Source: Trebouxia sp. TZW2008
Lineage: Eukaryota > Chlorophyta > Trebouxiophyceae > Trebouxiales > Trebouxiaceae
Length of the DNA stretch: 64,000 nucleotides
NCBI GenBank assembly: GCA_002118135.1
Contig: BDIU01000068.1
Location: forward strand, 245,943 to 309,942
Reading direction: 5' to 3'
Shown here: piece after piece, positions 1 to 12,100 of the stretch
How positions within the stretch are numbered: the stretch's first letter is position 1
Layout: each line of letters starts with the position of its first letter
Notes under the pieces: model-generated
What the model was told of the DNA's origin: nothing
Databases searched by the model: none
What the model saw: the letters and a program-made list of their open reading frames with translations, nothing else
Made by a program: the position numbers and the translations under genes

Positions 1-1814
1 GGGGCACATTGTTCAGCACAAACAACCCATGCTTCGTCAACACCACCCTGCACCAGTACATTGTGACAACATTGCAGCATCATGATTGTTCCACGCTGAC
101 TGTATATATCAGCGCAAGGCCACCAAAGGGGTCGCATCAATGCAAAGGCTTCATGTTCACTTCCACCACTGTAGCATTGTCCGCCTCTAATCAGGAGGCT
201 GGAATTTTGTGGTTCCCTGGCATGCAGGTGCAATAGGTGCTCTGTGGCCTTACTTCAGCATGCTTCTTAATGTATAGAAGGCGACTGAGGCAAAACACAA
301 AAGGAAGCATGCTTGCCCTTGGTCGCCGTCTTGTTTGTCAGGCCAACGCAGTGATGTCCACCTTCATGCATGTGGCGGCACCACTGTGCAGACAGACAGG
401 GTTGCCCAATGTTTGCAAGTATCACAATGCTCAACACAAGCAGCCAAAGATGGGTGCCTTGGCAGATCTTTACACATCTTACCGTTGCAGTTCCCTGGTA
501 CGTACATCAAGACTGTGCTTACAGCAAGATCGTGCTTATATTAAGTGTCCTTCAACAGAAAAAGTCACTGTGTATTGCATACTCTGCTGGATTGTTCGCG
601 CTTCTTGTATCTGCTTGCTTCACATATAGGCACAATGCAATTGGGCGTCAACCCCTGCATTTTGACTGCAATGATACCTCTTGGTGGGGGCATCTTGTAA
701 CAAGGACAACTTCTTGATAATTAATGCACTTCTTATCAAGAGAGAATCCTGTATAGAGTATATCAAGCATACCTACCCTCCCTGTCAACGTCATCATCGC
801 CACTACCAAGGCAGTCCACTTCAGCATTCACCGGTGACCACTGCTTGCTCACATAGTTAACGGTTCCTACAAAAGCAAGTTCTGGTGTCCCACAAGTATA
901 TATCCATTTGACACATGTTGCATGACATTATGTGGAGCCTCGAACAAGCAGTATGACACAACTTACCACTGTAGCCTTTCTTCTCCTTTGAGATCGCCCA
1001 GAAGGACTCAAACCCCTCTACACAAGCAAGGTCCTTGGTCAACTTTTCGTGCGACAAGAGCTTGGTCTCCTGGAACGCAAGACAGTACAGATGAACCTAG
1101 CGTCAATGCGTTGACCTTACACAGGGGAGGCGTGCGACTGATCACACCTGACCTGGAAGCAGGCTATATCAGCCTGATGATGTTGCAAGAAGCCTTGTAT
1201 CCCACCGTGAGCGTGCACAAAGTTGCGGACCGTAGGCACCTGCACAAGTCGATATGTGAGACTCACATCTCCGAGTTGAACGAATCACAGCTTTGCAACG
1301 CTCACCAGTGCGTTTATGTTCCAGATCAAAATGCGCATGTAAGCTGCTGTATAGACTAGTGACGGACGCTCCAGCACTGTTCCGCGCAGTTCGATGACAT
1401 GCAGTGCCGACAAGTCTGCTCTCACCAAGAAGTGAACATGAACAGAAGCTGGAGCAGTTCAGAAGGGAGTTGATCATTTGACATCTACACCGTACAAGCA
1501 TTATGACGATATTCACTAGACGTAGACCCCGATCGGCAGTCGCAAGAGGTCCCTCCATCTGGCGGATTGAGACAGTGTCTACAGAGCATCGTGTGCTTGG
1601 ACATCGGTGGTTACAGTCTCACGGTTCCACTTCTTCAGGCTTGGTCACGTCTGCTGCTTGTCAGGTGGGGTGTCAGGGTAGCAGGTAGGCCACCAGCTTT
1701 CCTACCGACCTTTTACCGCATTGCTTTCGTCATCGTACTCGTACAACTGCTGTTCAAGCATGAGCAACGCCAAGGTCCGGTCATTATTGATGCAGGACTT
1801 GTACAGGCATCTCT
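1..1814. other. No gene assigned; upstream region of the SMR gene
   Basis: Six-frame reading gives only short open frames without recognisable motifs. CpG becomes denser from about 990 to 1,700, the pattern seen at other gene starts in this window, so this is probably the promoter and 5' untranslated region of the gene that follows. Non-coding first exons cannot be excluded. Confidence 0.4.
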
Positions 1815-1919
1815 ATGCACCATAGGCAGTGGTGGCCTGCAGCTGAGCATTTGACTTGCAAGACTGCAGCATCAGCACTGGTTAACAATGTGGAGAAGTG
1901 CGAGGCAGCTGCAGGCAAC

Positions 1920-4900
1920 ATGTCAGCACGGTCTGGTGGACTAGCTCAGGCAGGCTTCCAAGGCATGCTGGCAGCTGAGGCCTCAGAAGCAAGCTGTGGC
2001 CTTTCACCAAGCTCACGATCACCCTTGAGCAAGCAGTCAGAAAGCACATCTCTAGACTGGCAGACAGCACTGCTGCGCAAGCTTCTGCCAAACAGCAACT
2101 TCATGCCATCAGCACCAGCAAGCCACAACATCCAAAGCTCACAGCCTGCACAGCATGACCTTTTGGACAGCAACGCACGCTCACTCGTGAAAGGCAGCAA
2201 TGAATCTAACACAGCATCTACCGGCCCTTTTCTCTATGCTGGCGTTTTCCTAGACCCTCTGAGCAGTGCAAGACTGTTGGCTTGGTGCCCTCCCAAGCAC
2301 AGTCAGCTGAGTGCAGACCACCTGACTCTGCTGTACAGACCATCAGCTGAGCAGGTTGGAAGTCTTCCAACTCTGGGAGCCTCAGTGGAGCTGCAGGTCA
2401 TTTACAAAGCGCAAGATTCTACTATCCAGGTACAGTGCGTCTTTTGTTGTTGCAACAGCGTGCATTTGCACCTTATTGAGTCGATATGTTGGCTGCTGCG
2501 TTGTGCTTTGCTGCATGCCAAGCATCACCTTGCCCTGTGGATGAAGCTACCATCATGAAATCGTAAATCAGTGCAGCATGTCAGATACAGCCAGGTTTTG
2601 CTAATCTATTCTCTGTTATTGTTTTTGAAACTTTCTAGGTTGTCTGCACTACTAGACGCGCTCGTACCTGATGTAGTTTTAGGCTGCTTCTCCCAACAAC
2701 ATGGAATAATGTTCTCAATCCAGTTTCTCAAGGCCCAAACCTTGCTTGAAACTCATTATGTTGCCTTTGATGCGAAGGATGCATGCCTTTATCCGCAGGC
2801 TGTTGCAGTGCGGGGTCCTCAATGGGTATCTCAATTATTGCACTGTCCAGCTCATGTCACTGTCTCCATGGCAGACGGGGTAAAGGCCAAGACATCTGCA
2901 AACTTGCTGCGCCGAGTGCAGCAAGGCCTTATGGTTGGCGTGCAGGCTGAGCAGTGCCATGACACCATCACGTGAGGCTGTCTGGTTGTTTCTGTTATTC
3001 TGTATCGCTTTTGGAAGTGTGTGGTCTGCACAGTGTCTGTCTGTGCCAGGCTGTGCTGGCAGGTCTTGAGTGCAAAGCTTCTGCATGAAAAGCATCTGCT
3101 GTAGGCAACACTGCCTCCATGTGCTGCGTGCTAACAGCTTCCCTTCTTGTAGAAATGATTGTAACATTGAGAGCTTAGCCAGCGTCAGGTCTTGCAGATC
3201 GTGCTTGTCAAGCAGATCAATCAGTCTTAAGCTGCATTGCACAAGCCTGATCAAGTTTTTGAGCCTTGTGCGCTGATGCTCGAGATCAAAATCAGTCCAC
3301 TTGTTCAGAAGAAAAATAGGTTTGTTGGTTTTGCAGGCTCACTGGACGGGTTGGCATCAAGCTGGAGGATGGAAGCATCGCCTTCTCTGCTTCAGAGCTT
3401 GCAGACAAGACTGCTGCTTCTGCTGCCTCCGCCCCAAATGCTACAGCTGGTGCTGGTGCTGCTGCTGCTGCTGCTGTGACCTCCATAGCAGAAACCCAAT
3501 CTTTTGCAGTGGACAGGCCTTCCATCCAGCCATGCCATGACCGTACAGGCCAAGTCTCTCAGCCTCAAACAGCTGCAGGCCTGGTCACCAGCATTCAAGA
3601 GCAGTCAATTGCAAGACAGTCATTGTCCAAATCAGTAGAGTCACCCAGCGTCGGCTCTAGCAGACCCAAAGCATCACCTGCAACGGCAAAGGTGAACACC
3701 AGTGTGGCCAAAACAGCACATGCAACAGGACCATCAGGCCGACAGCAAGTGTCAGACAGGTGTGATCAGTTCAGTGTACCATATGTACAGTATGAAGAGC
3801 TGAGTGATGAGGATGCTCTGGAGGCTCTGCAACAGCTAGATGCATTGCTGGCCCCAAGCAGATGTACTCGCTTCACTACAGGCCCTTCCTCAGCAAGACA
3901 GACAGGCTTGTCTACATCAACAGGCGGCACAGATCCTTCTCCAGTAAGGCAGACAGGCATGACTGGAACCAGAGACAGCGTCAGGCGTCAGGTCTCTGGT
4001 TCAAAGCCCCCGCCTAGTGCGCATACAAGCACTGTAGGAAAGGGGGCGCGCAAGTTTTTGCATGGGGGCTCTCAGCCCCAGGCAGTTTCAGACAGCATTG
4101 CGACACAGACAGATGCTGTTCTGCCCAAGAGTGCACCACAGCGCCTGTGGTCAGCCAGCAAAGACTCTCAGAGAGGCTCACGCACAGTCACACAGACAGA
4201 TGCTGCAGCACCCAAGAGCTCAGCGCAGCATTTATGGTCAGCCAGCGGTGACATTCAGCGAGCTTCCTCTTTGTCGTCTTCTTCTCCTATCCCACTTCCA
4301 ATGCGCATATTGAAGCGCCCAAGTATCCCCAGTAGCCCTTGCCCTAGCTCTCCCAATTTTGCTGTCAGTCCGCCCCTTGCTGCTCAGATAGATACCAAAC
4401 AGGCAGCACAGTCAGACAACCAGGCAGCAGCATGCACTGCCAGACAGACAGACAAGCAGGCTTTGACAGATGCTATGAACGCTGCAGCAATCGCCGTTTC
4501 TGGTCAGCAAAGTTTAGATACAGTGTCTTCAGGTCCAGTGAATCTCAAAGCTTCAGCGCTGAGTACTCCTGCAGAAATGAGTTCTTCTGCATTGACCCCG
4601 ACAGCTTCATTGCCTGTCAGCATTGCTCCAGGTTCCAGCAGCACTGCATTGAGCAATGAACGTCTCAGGTCTCAGTCAGTTTTCAAGTATTTACAGCGTC
4701 AGCAGCATAGCCAAAAGAAAGATGAGAGTGGCCAGGGGCGCACATCAGAAGTGCCCACTGAGCCTGCCACTACTTCAGCACCCCGGGATGCATCAGCGCT
4801 AAATAGCAGCACGGTTCAGAGCTCTTTATACGCAGCAGCCAATGCTTTTGTTGCAAGCAGTCCAGAGGCAGACATCAGTACAGGACCTGCAAGTGACTTA

Positions 4901-7900
4901 GGGTCAGGTCGATTACCACCGCAGCGCAGCATGAGTCCAGTGAGCAACTCAGGGTTATCTGGCAGTTCAGAGGCAGAACTTGGCGCAAGCCCCGCAGGCA
5001 GACCAGCTTCAGCTGCATCACCACAATACTGCTGCAACAGTCCTGTTGCAGGCTCAGGATCGACAGCGTCACCACAAGAGCGCAGCAGCAGTTCTGTGGA
5101 TGAGTTGGTGTTGGAGATGCAGGTGCAGCACCTTATGGACAAGGTGCCTGGCTTGCAGCCTGCTATGGCTACCTTCACGCTTAAGGTATGTCTGTTTCCA
5201 TTCTGTGATGATTTTGCACTGGCTGGTCGTGGTTTGGCTGGGAGTTGTGACACCAGGGGTCATGGAATGTTTTTGTGCTGACTGATTGTCATGGTCTACA
5301 TTGACTGGCCGCATGACATAGTAAATGTCACAGCAAATACTCAGATGCTGCACAAAAGGCTGCAAGGCAAGTTGCCGCACATCATTTTGATTAACTGCAT
5401 GCATTGACATGCCTATCCAGCCTTCAACTTGCTATGTGAGCTGTGGAATCATACACAAAGTTCTTGGTGTGCTTCAAATTCGTTTTAAGGTCTCCATTCT
5501 TTTTCATGCAGGCATGTCAGGGCAATGTAGAGCAGGCCATCATGTTGTTGCAGCAGCATCTTCCTGCCCTTGCAGAGCCCAGCCCAGCAGCAGCTGCATC
5601 AGTTACTGTCACACCATCACCATCAGCTACAGTGGCTGGAGCACCAGCATGCAGTCCACCTGACTCCTCTGACAGCCTGCACCCCTCACCTATTGACGTT
5701 GAGCGTGATGTCTCTTCTGGACAGCGCCCCCTTTCAAGGCAACAGTTACAGAGGCACCAAAGCCCAGATAGTAGTACAGAGCATAGCAATGCCAGCAGCA
5801 GCAAGCACAGCCCTGCTGAGCTCACTATAGGTCCTGAACAAAGCAGCAGCGTCAGCAGCAAGCAAGTCCTGCTGCCAGCAGGAGCAACACATGCCAAGCT
5901 TGGGTCTTCACCAGCGCTCAATACGTCCAGCAGACACTCCAACCGCAAGCATCTCACCGTCAGCCCGGCCGCAGCACCTGTGACGAGGCTGCAGGCCGGT
6001 GCAGACATTATCAACCCCAGTTCAGGATCATCTGACAGCGAGACAGACTTCTACGACTCCACCGGTGCCAGTCGCAGGCAGCCCGAACTTGCGTATGACG
6101 GCTTTCTGCTGGCGAATGACCCTGTGGCCGCTGCTGTCGACGAGGCGGGACGGCTTGTAGCAGAGAGGTCCAAGATGAAGTCTGTTGCTGATCAGGAGCG
6201 TCAGGCTCTGGGCTTGCACAGGCAGGCCAGGAACACCTACTTTGCTGCTGCTCAGATGGCCTATGAGAAAGGTGCTCAACCCATCATTGCAGTTGATGTC
6301 CAATGTTGCTGGGCTTGTGTCCTCAATACTATGTCCTTACCTGGCTAGCAATGGTCTGCCAACTGCATACAGAGCTCGGCTTGCCATCAGCATGCAGGAG
6401 GGTGCTGCTGCGCTGTACAAGCTTACATCAGGCATTCTGATGCATGTTGCTTGCCTTGATGCATTGCGCGTGTGCACATGGCGAGGTAGGACTTGAGCGA
6501 CACATACCTAGCACACGTGCTGGAAAGGGTAATTCATTATCATCATTATTGTCGTCACATGGCGACATCAGCGCAAGTTCAGGGGATCGCTTATTCTTGG
6601 CAGCCAAGTTGTGCTTCAAAAGCATGATGGCAATCTGTCACTGGTCATGCTGCATGAATCATGCTTTACTTATGGCAGTGCCTCGGGGCCCTGTGGTCGT
6701 CAACATAAGACATGTGCTATGCACAATCAAGGTTTGACAATGATTTGGGATGTGCAGGCAACAGAGAAGCAGCTCAAGAGCTGGCTGGCAAGGGCAAGGA
6801 GCATGCTCAGCTGGCCAAGGAAGCACGCCATAGGGCCAATCAGGCAGCCTACGACAGCTGCAATCTCAGCGTCACAAACCGATTCAAGGTGTGGTGATGA
6901 TGTCAATACTTCCGGGATTTGTGCTTGCCATGTGCAATAGCCGTGAATGCCTGCCTCAGCGCTAACCAGCAGCGTGCCAAATGCGCTTTTTGCTTTAGTC
7001 ATTGTTTATTGCAATGGTATGCCATGCATGCAACGTGCTATGCATACGTCATCATGCACTGCATCTCATAAACATATGCCTAGATGCTCTAAAATTTGTC
7101 GACAGCAAAGGATCGCAGCCCTCAAGCTGCTTGTAGTATCTGTACCTGTACCTGGAATCGCTTGCAGCATGCAAGGAGAGTTGTGCCCTGTCACCCTTGC
7201 CACATGGTTCTGTGCTGGAGCGTCACCTGTTTGCCTGTCTGCAGTTTGAAGCCAGTCAGCTTCCCAACTACATTCAGACGACAAAATTCATGTGGCATGT
7301 GCAGGTGGATTTGCATGGCTTGCATGTGGAGGAGGCGCTGCAGGTCCTGGAGCAGCATTTGCTCAGCCTGGGGGGTTTGGGCTGCCCTGGAGGAGTCCTG
7401 CTGCAGGTAGCCTCCTGCAATACTGGTCTCTGACACTTCTCATATAATCCGTGAAGCTTGCAATGACTTCTGGACCGAGGACAGCCCACTCTGCCTTATG
7501 TGACATTAAGTGAATGCCTTGCGACAAGCCTATGGGGTTTGGGCTGCCCTGGAGGACTCTTGCTGCAGGTGCTGCCCCTGTAGCAAGTTGACTCTTGACC
7601 TTGGCTTGTGCTTGCGTCATTTGCCACAAGTGTCTGACTATGTGCTGGTGCATTGTTTTTGCTCAACATTGACATTGTTGCTGTTGTTGCGAAGGCGCAG
7701 TGACTGTTCCATGGAAATGCTTGCATTGAGTAAATTGTCCGAGTCATTTACTGCAAACAGGCACTGCAATCTATAGCCTGGTCACCTGTGAGCATCCAAT
7801 GATGTTACTCAGCCCTTGCACCTCTAGCCTTTCAATTCAGTTTAGTGACTTGTGGCTGAAAGATTGTGGTTATTTTGCAGGTTGTGACAGGTGTGGGCAA

Positions 7901-8039
7901 GCACAGCTGGAATGGTCGTCCCAAGATCCTGCCTGCAGTTGTGAGATATCTCAGCGATGCAGGATGCCGCTTCAGTGAAGCTGTTGGCAATTCAGGCGTT
8001 CTAGATGTGTTCATTGGAGGCCAGAGGCGGCTGTTGTGA
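1920..8039 (+). CDS. 2H-phosphoesterase-like / CUE / DUF1771 / SMR-domain protein, 7 exons
   Basis: Exons read as 1920-2429, 2799-2971, 3337-5185, 5512-6271, 6758-6888, 7305-7406 and 7881-8039; all junctions are GT-AG, phases agree and the sum encodes about 1,227 residues. The N-terminal part carries two H-x-T motifs (HLTLLY in exon 1, HVTVSM in exon 2) spaced as in 2H phosphoesterases such as the tRNA-ligase CPDase domain. Exon 3 is a long Ser/Gln/Ala-rich linker ending in a CUE-type ubiquitin-binding helix bundle (LMDKVPGLQPAMATF, finished by exon 4). Exons 4-5 form DUF1771 (ARNTYFAAAQMAYEKG then GKGKEHAQLAKEARHRANQA). Exons 6-7 are an SMR domain (VDLHGLHVEEAL, then TGVGKHSWNGRPKILPAV), a nuclease fold of N4BP2-like and plant CID-type proteins. 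The likely role is cytosolic RNA surveillance or cleavage near ribosomes (inference). A weak PAM2-like stretch (LLPNSNFMPSAP) lies in exon 1. The start ATG is the first plausible one; an upstream exon is possible. Confidence 0.8.
3447..3478 (+). repeat. CTG/GCT trinucleotide run inside exon 3
   Basis: A short GCT-rich run encodes an alanine stretch in the linker of the SMR-domain protein. The same bases read in another frame give only Leu or Cys runs, so the alanine frame is the coding one. Confidence 0.7.
7533..7572 (+). repeat. Decayed copy of the SMR exon 6 donor border
   Basis: The stretch repeats the last 34 bases of exon 6 and its donor (7373-7412) with a few changes around the GGAGGACTCT/GGAGGAGTCC position. 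It lies about 160 bp downstream in the following intron and still ends in CAG|GT. It could act as a cryptic donor. Confidence 0.8.
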
Positions 8040-8820
8040 CCAAAATGCTAGTCCTCAGATTTCGAGACCCGTCAAAGTGTTTGCAGTTGACAGCATGGCA
8101 TACAGCCCTATATGTGCTTCGATTGTGGCTTCAGTCTGATACAGTGTTGCTTTGGTAACTGAATGCTGCTGCTTGGGTTGATGCTCATGATCTGGTGATG
8201 CACGAAATGTGACAATGCATAGAATTGTTGGGTTGAGCAATATTAATGCTAGAATATCTGATGAACGTTTCATTCTCACAGAAGTGATGCTTGGATCATA
8301 TTACCTGAAGTTCTAGCAAAGCTGCTGCTGTAAGGTGGCCTCTCAAGCTGTAACAATTCATGTTAGCAATTTTGATGCGGTTGACAGTGCCTGATCATGA
8401 GTACAGTGTAATACAAGTACAAAACCGCCAGAATCCGCTTTCAAAGCAAAGTGCTCAAATTGAAAATTGTGTATTTCCACCCTGGAAATCCATCTCAGCG
8501 CCTGCTGACATCTGTGCACAGGACACAACAGCTGGGACACTTGACACATACATGACGTTCAGTGCTGCTGTAATGGCATGAACACACCCTGTCTGCACAT
8601 GGACGGGGTTTTGTAGTGCGTAGGCTAAGCTCAAACCACATGTGGTCTTCTCCTGAACGTTACTGATTTGATCAGTAACATGATTTGAAGCTAAGTGCAC
8701 CCTGCAAACACAGCTATGGCGCTCACTTGCCATAAGACACAATTTAGCACTCAAATCAACACCACAACGAGTAAATCGTCTCTGTAAACAGGTCAATGCC
8801 TCTTCCCACAGTGACAAAGG
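8040..8820. other. Convergent intergenic spacer, no gene seen
   Basis: The region lies between the 3' ends of the SMR gene (+) and the coiled-coil gene (-). It has low CpG, no long coding-like frame and no recognised RNA motif. Confidence 0.5.
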
Positions 8821-8821
8821 C

Positions 8822-9150
8822 ACTTCACAGTCATGAATGAGCTGCTAGACCATCACACTTATGACCAAACTTCTATACTACTGTCCATGACAGCCTCGAA
8901 TATGAGTGGACACCACAAATTGCAAAGTTGACGAGCTTGAAGCGACACCTGCTCTGCTTGCACAGCGACACAAAATTGTCACAGTTGTGACTCAGTCGTG
9001 ACGCCTAACAGCATGGACTTTTCTTGCCATCTCCTTCTTTCATGACTGAGCTGTCAGACTACTCTCCATGACAGCCTGCAAAGTTGCCTTGAAATCTTGG
9101 AGAACAGCATTCTTGAAGCCTGCCGCTTGCACAACAGAAGTCTAACATGC
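8822..9150 (-). repeat. Two decayed copies of the terminal exon of the coiled-coil gene
   Basis: Two blocks (about 8,822-8,905 and 9,040-9,147) repeat the 3' end of the true last exon (9,174-9,280), including the region of its stop codon and the CCATGACAGCCT segment. Both carry indels and cannot substitute for the real exon. They lie just downstream in the transcript direction, so they look like partial tandem duplications. Confidence 0.7.
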
Positions 9151-9176
9151 TGTCAAGTTTCAGCAACACTCGCTTT

Positions 9177-12100
9177 TCACAGTGATGACTGAGTTGCTAG
9201 GCCACTGTCCATGACAGCCTGCAGCGTGTCTTCCACCTCTTTAACAACAGCATCCTTGAACCCTGCCACTTGTGCAACAAATCTTTGCTTTTGCTGTTCC
9301 AGTTTCTCTGCTGCCTCTTCTAGCTGCGAAAACTCTGCCTGAGCCCTTGTCTGTCTATTCAGCAAATCCTGACACTGTTCTTTTACCAACGCAGAATCTC
9401 CAGGAAGTGCATTTGCTATTTTCAGCATTTCTGCCATTCCCACTACAACCTGCTTTGCAGCCTTTTGCTTCAGCCGGTTCTGATGCTGCTCTTTTCCAAA
9501 GTCCACAGCTGCGCCTACTGTCGATTGTGCAAGCTGGACAAAGAGACGTGAGCTGGCTTTGGCCAGATCAGAGTGGAGCACCTGCATTGTACATTAAACA
9601 CTACTGTTGCTTTTCCTGTTGATTCCCAGTAGCTTGGACCAGCTCCGAGTGACACCCCTGCATTGCACAATGACGTTATTCCTGCAATTCAAAGCTGCTG
9701 AAAATAGCTTTGGCCAAATCGTCATGCAGCCCCTGCATAGCGTCACAACATCCTTGTCAATGTTCACCTTGCTGTGAACAAGCCTAAATGTAGTGGGGAA
9801 ACAACTGACTGCAGCAAGCACAGTTCCACTGCACACTTTGATTACAAGGCAGCGACAGGTTTCTTTGAACGCAGCATTCCACCTGCAATCAGATATACAG
9901 TGTGCCCTATCCCATCAGACAGGTAGTGAAGCACACAAGATAACTGGGATCTTTCGATGTGTTGAGTACAGGCACTGTGACGGCCTCATTCGGATCCTTG
10001 GCTCCATCGTCGGAACAAACTTGGGAGTTTCCGGAAATGCTTCTGTGATTCCATGAAACTTTGCAAATTTATTATTCTCACGGAGCTCTTCGTACATGAT
10101 TACAAAAGGGCGCAGGTAGACCCATGACTGTAGCTCCTGTAAGCTTTCAGTCTTGCTTGCGCAGCATTGCACCTCACCTCAAGCAGGTTTGGCCTGAATG
10201 TAGGATTAGGTTCAGCTGTGCGCTAACTGTTTGTCCAAAATCTAAGAACCCAACGCACAGTACAATTCTGCTTGCACAAGTCGTCTTTTATACCCTTTTA
10301 TACCCTAACGCTAATCAATCACAAACGAAGAACAGAAACGTGGTACCTCAAGCAGGTTTGGTATAGGTGCAGGACTGAGACCAGCTGTGCTTTGACTGGC
10401 CGCCAGAGGTTGCAAAGCACCAACACGCGGCTGCCTAGGCTGATTTGTGGGTGCTGCTTTGCCGTTTTTATTTCTGCTCTGAAACGGAAAAGGCGCAAGA
10501 GCATTGCCCTCCCCGCTTTGCCCTGCCTGCGTCATGCAAGTCACATTCTGTTGCATAAGGTTGATCTGCAAAAATTACGTGGTTGGGCAGCACTGACAGC
10601 CACATTTGGGTCTACCACGGGAAAGCAGCAGGCTCTGCTGCTCACAAAGATTCCAGCGCTGCCATTTGCTGGCAGTCAACAGGTATGGAGAAAGACTTGT
10701 TCAGCTCTAGTATGGGCAGCAACAAGCTGATGATGCTGTTGGCAATAAACTTCAGAGAGGGGTGTTATGCAAGGGAACACACGAAGACAGATGGCAGGTG
10801 AGATGCTGTTTCAAGCTTGCTTACGGTCCAGCCTGAGGCCAAAGGCAAGCAGAGAGCCAGATGACAAGTCAAGCATACTCTTCAAGCTTACCTGTGATGA
10901 AGCAGGTGTCGGCGTGCCCTGGCCAGCTGCACTTCTTGAAGTAGTTGGCCGTTCGGAGGCTTCATATGCTGATGCAATGGTTGGCAAAGCTGCCTGCACT
11001 CCTGCCAACACCTGCAGTGATTTCCTATACACAATTCCACCCAAAAAGGACGCTGGGTACATAGACACTCAAGCTGTAAAGACTATGCAGACTGATGACT
11101 GCAATTTTGAGTAATGCCTCTGCGTGCAGTATACACACGACGAATCGCTTGGTGTGCAATGCAATCTTTGTGAAAGAATGTACCATATCCTCCGTGCCAA
11201 TTATTTATGATCAACATCACTCGCATATGGAATATCACAAATTGCTATCAGGATATCACGCATACAATCTTCCCTCCATGTGTCTTGTCTCCACTTGTCT
11301 TCAGAGTCTTACACTTGCAAACTGCATATTACAAGCAGTGCAAATCAAGCATCATATCTGGCAACTAAGCGAGTACCTGAGCCAGAGATGCTGCCTGCTC
11401 CTCTGCTGATGAAGTTGCTGATGCTGCTTGTGTGTCTAAACGACTTCTCCCCGAATCCTGTGCTTGTGAGCCAGAAGGTGCAGCTAGTTGATCATCAGCA
11501 GATGCTTGGCCATTGGCTGATCTTGGCTCACCAGCTATGGCTGTTGAGAGTCCGTTTGGTTCAGTGTGGGAATTTCCTGATGACTTGACAGCTGATGATT
11601 TGGAATGCCTTACCTCTGATGCATTGTCAGCAGCGGCTTTTGCCTTTGCTGCTGCTGATTTGGGTGTCTTGCCTGCTGACGCATTGCAAGCATCTTGCTT
11701 TGACTTAGCTGCTGCTGCTGCTGCTGCACGCCCTTTTGCCGGTGAACTGGCAGGAGACTGCTTGGACTCAGCACCTGAGGATTTTCCTGATGTTGCAGCT
11801 GCTGATTCATCTCTTGATGAGTCATCTAAGGCAGCAGCTTGAGTCTTTGCTGCAGGCTGTGCAGACCCTGGAGCGGCTGCCCGGCTGCTGTTTGCCTTTG
11901 CAGCACTTGCTTTGAGAGCAGATGCATTGGCACCAGACGCCTTTGCTACAGGCTGTGCAGACCTTGGAGCGGCTTTGTCGCCACTGATTGCAGCATTGGA
12001 GCCAGATTCTTTTGCTGCAGGCTGTACAGACCCTGGAGCAAGCTGCTTTGCAGCGGCTGCTTTTGCAATTGAGATATTTCCACCAGCAGACTGACTTGCG

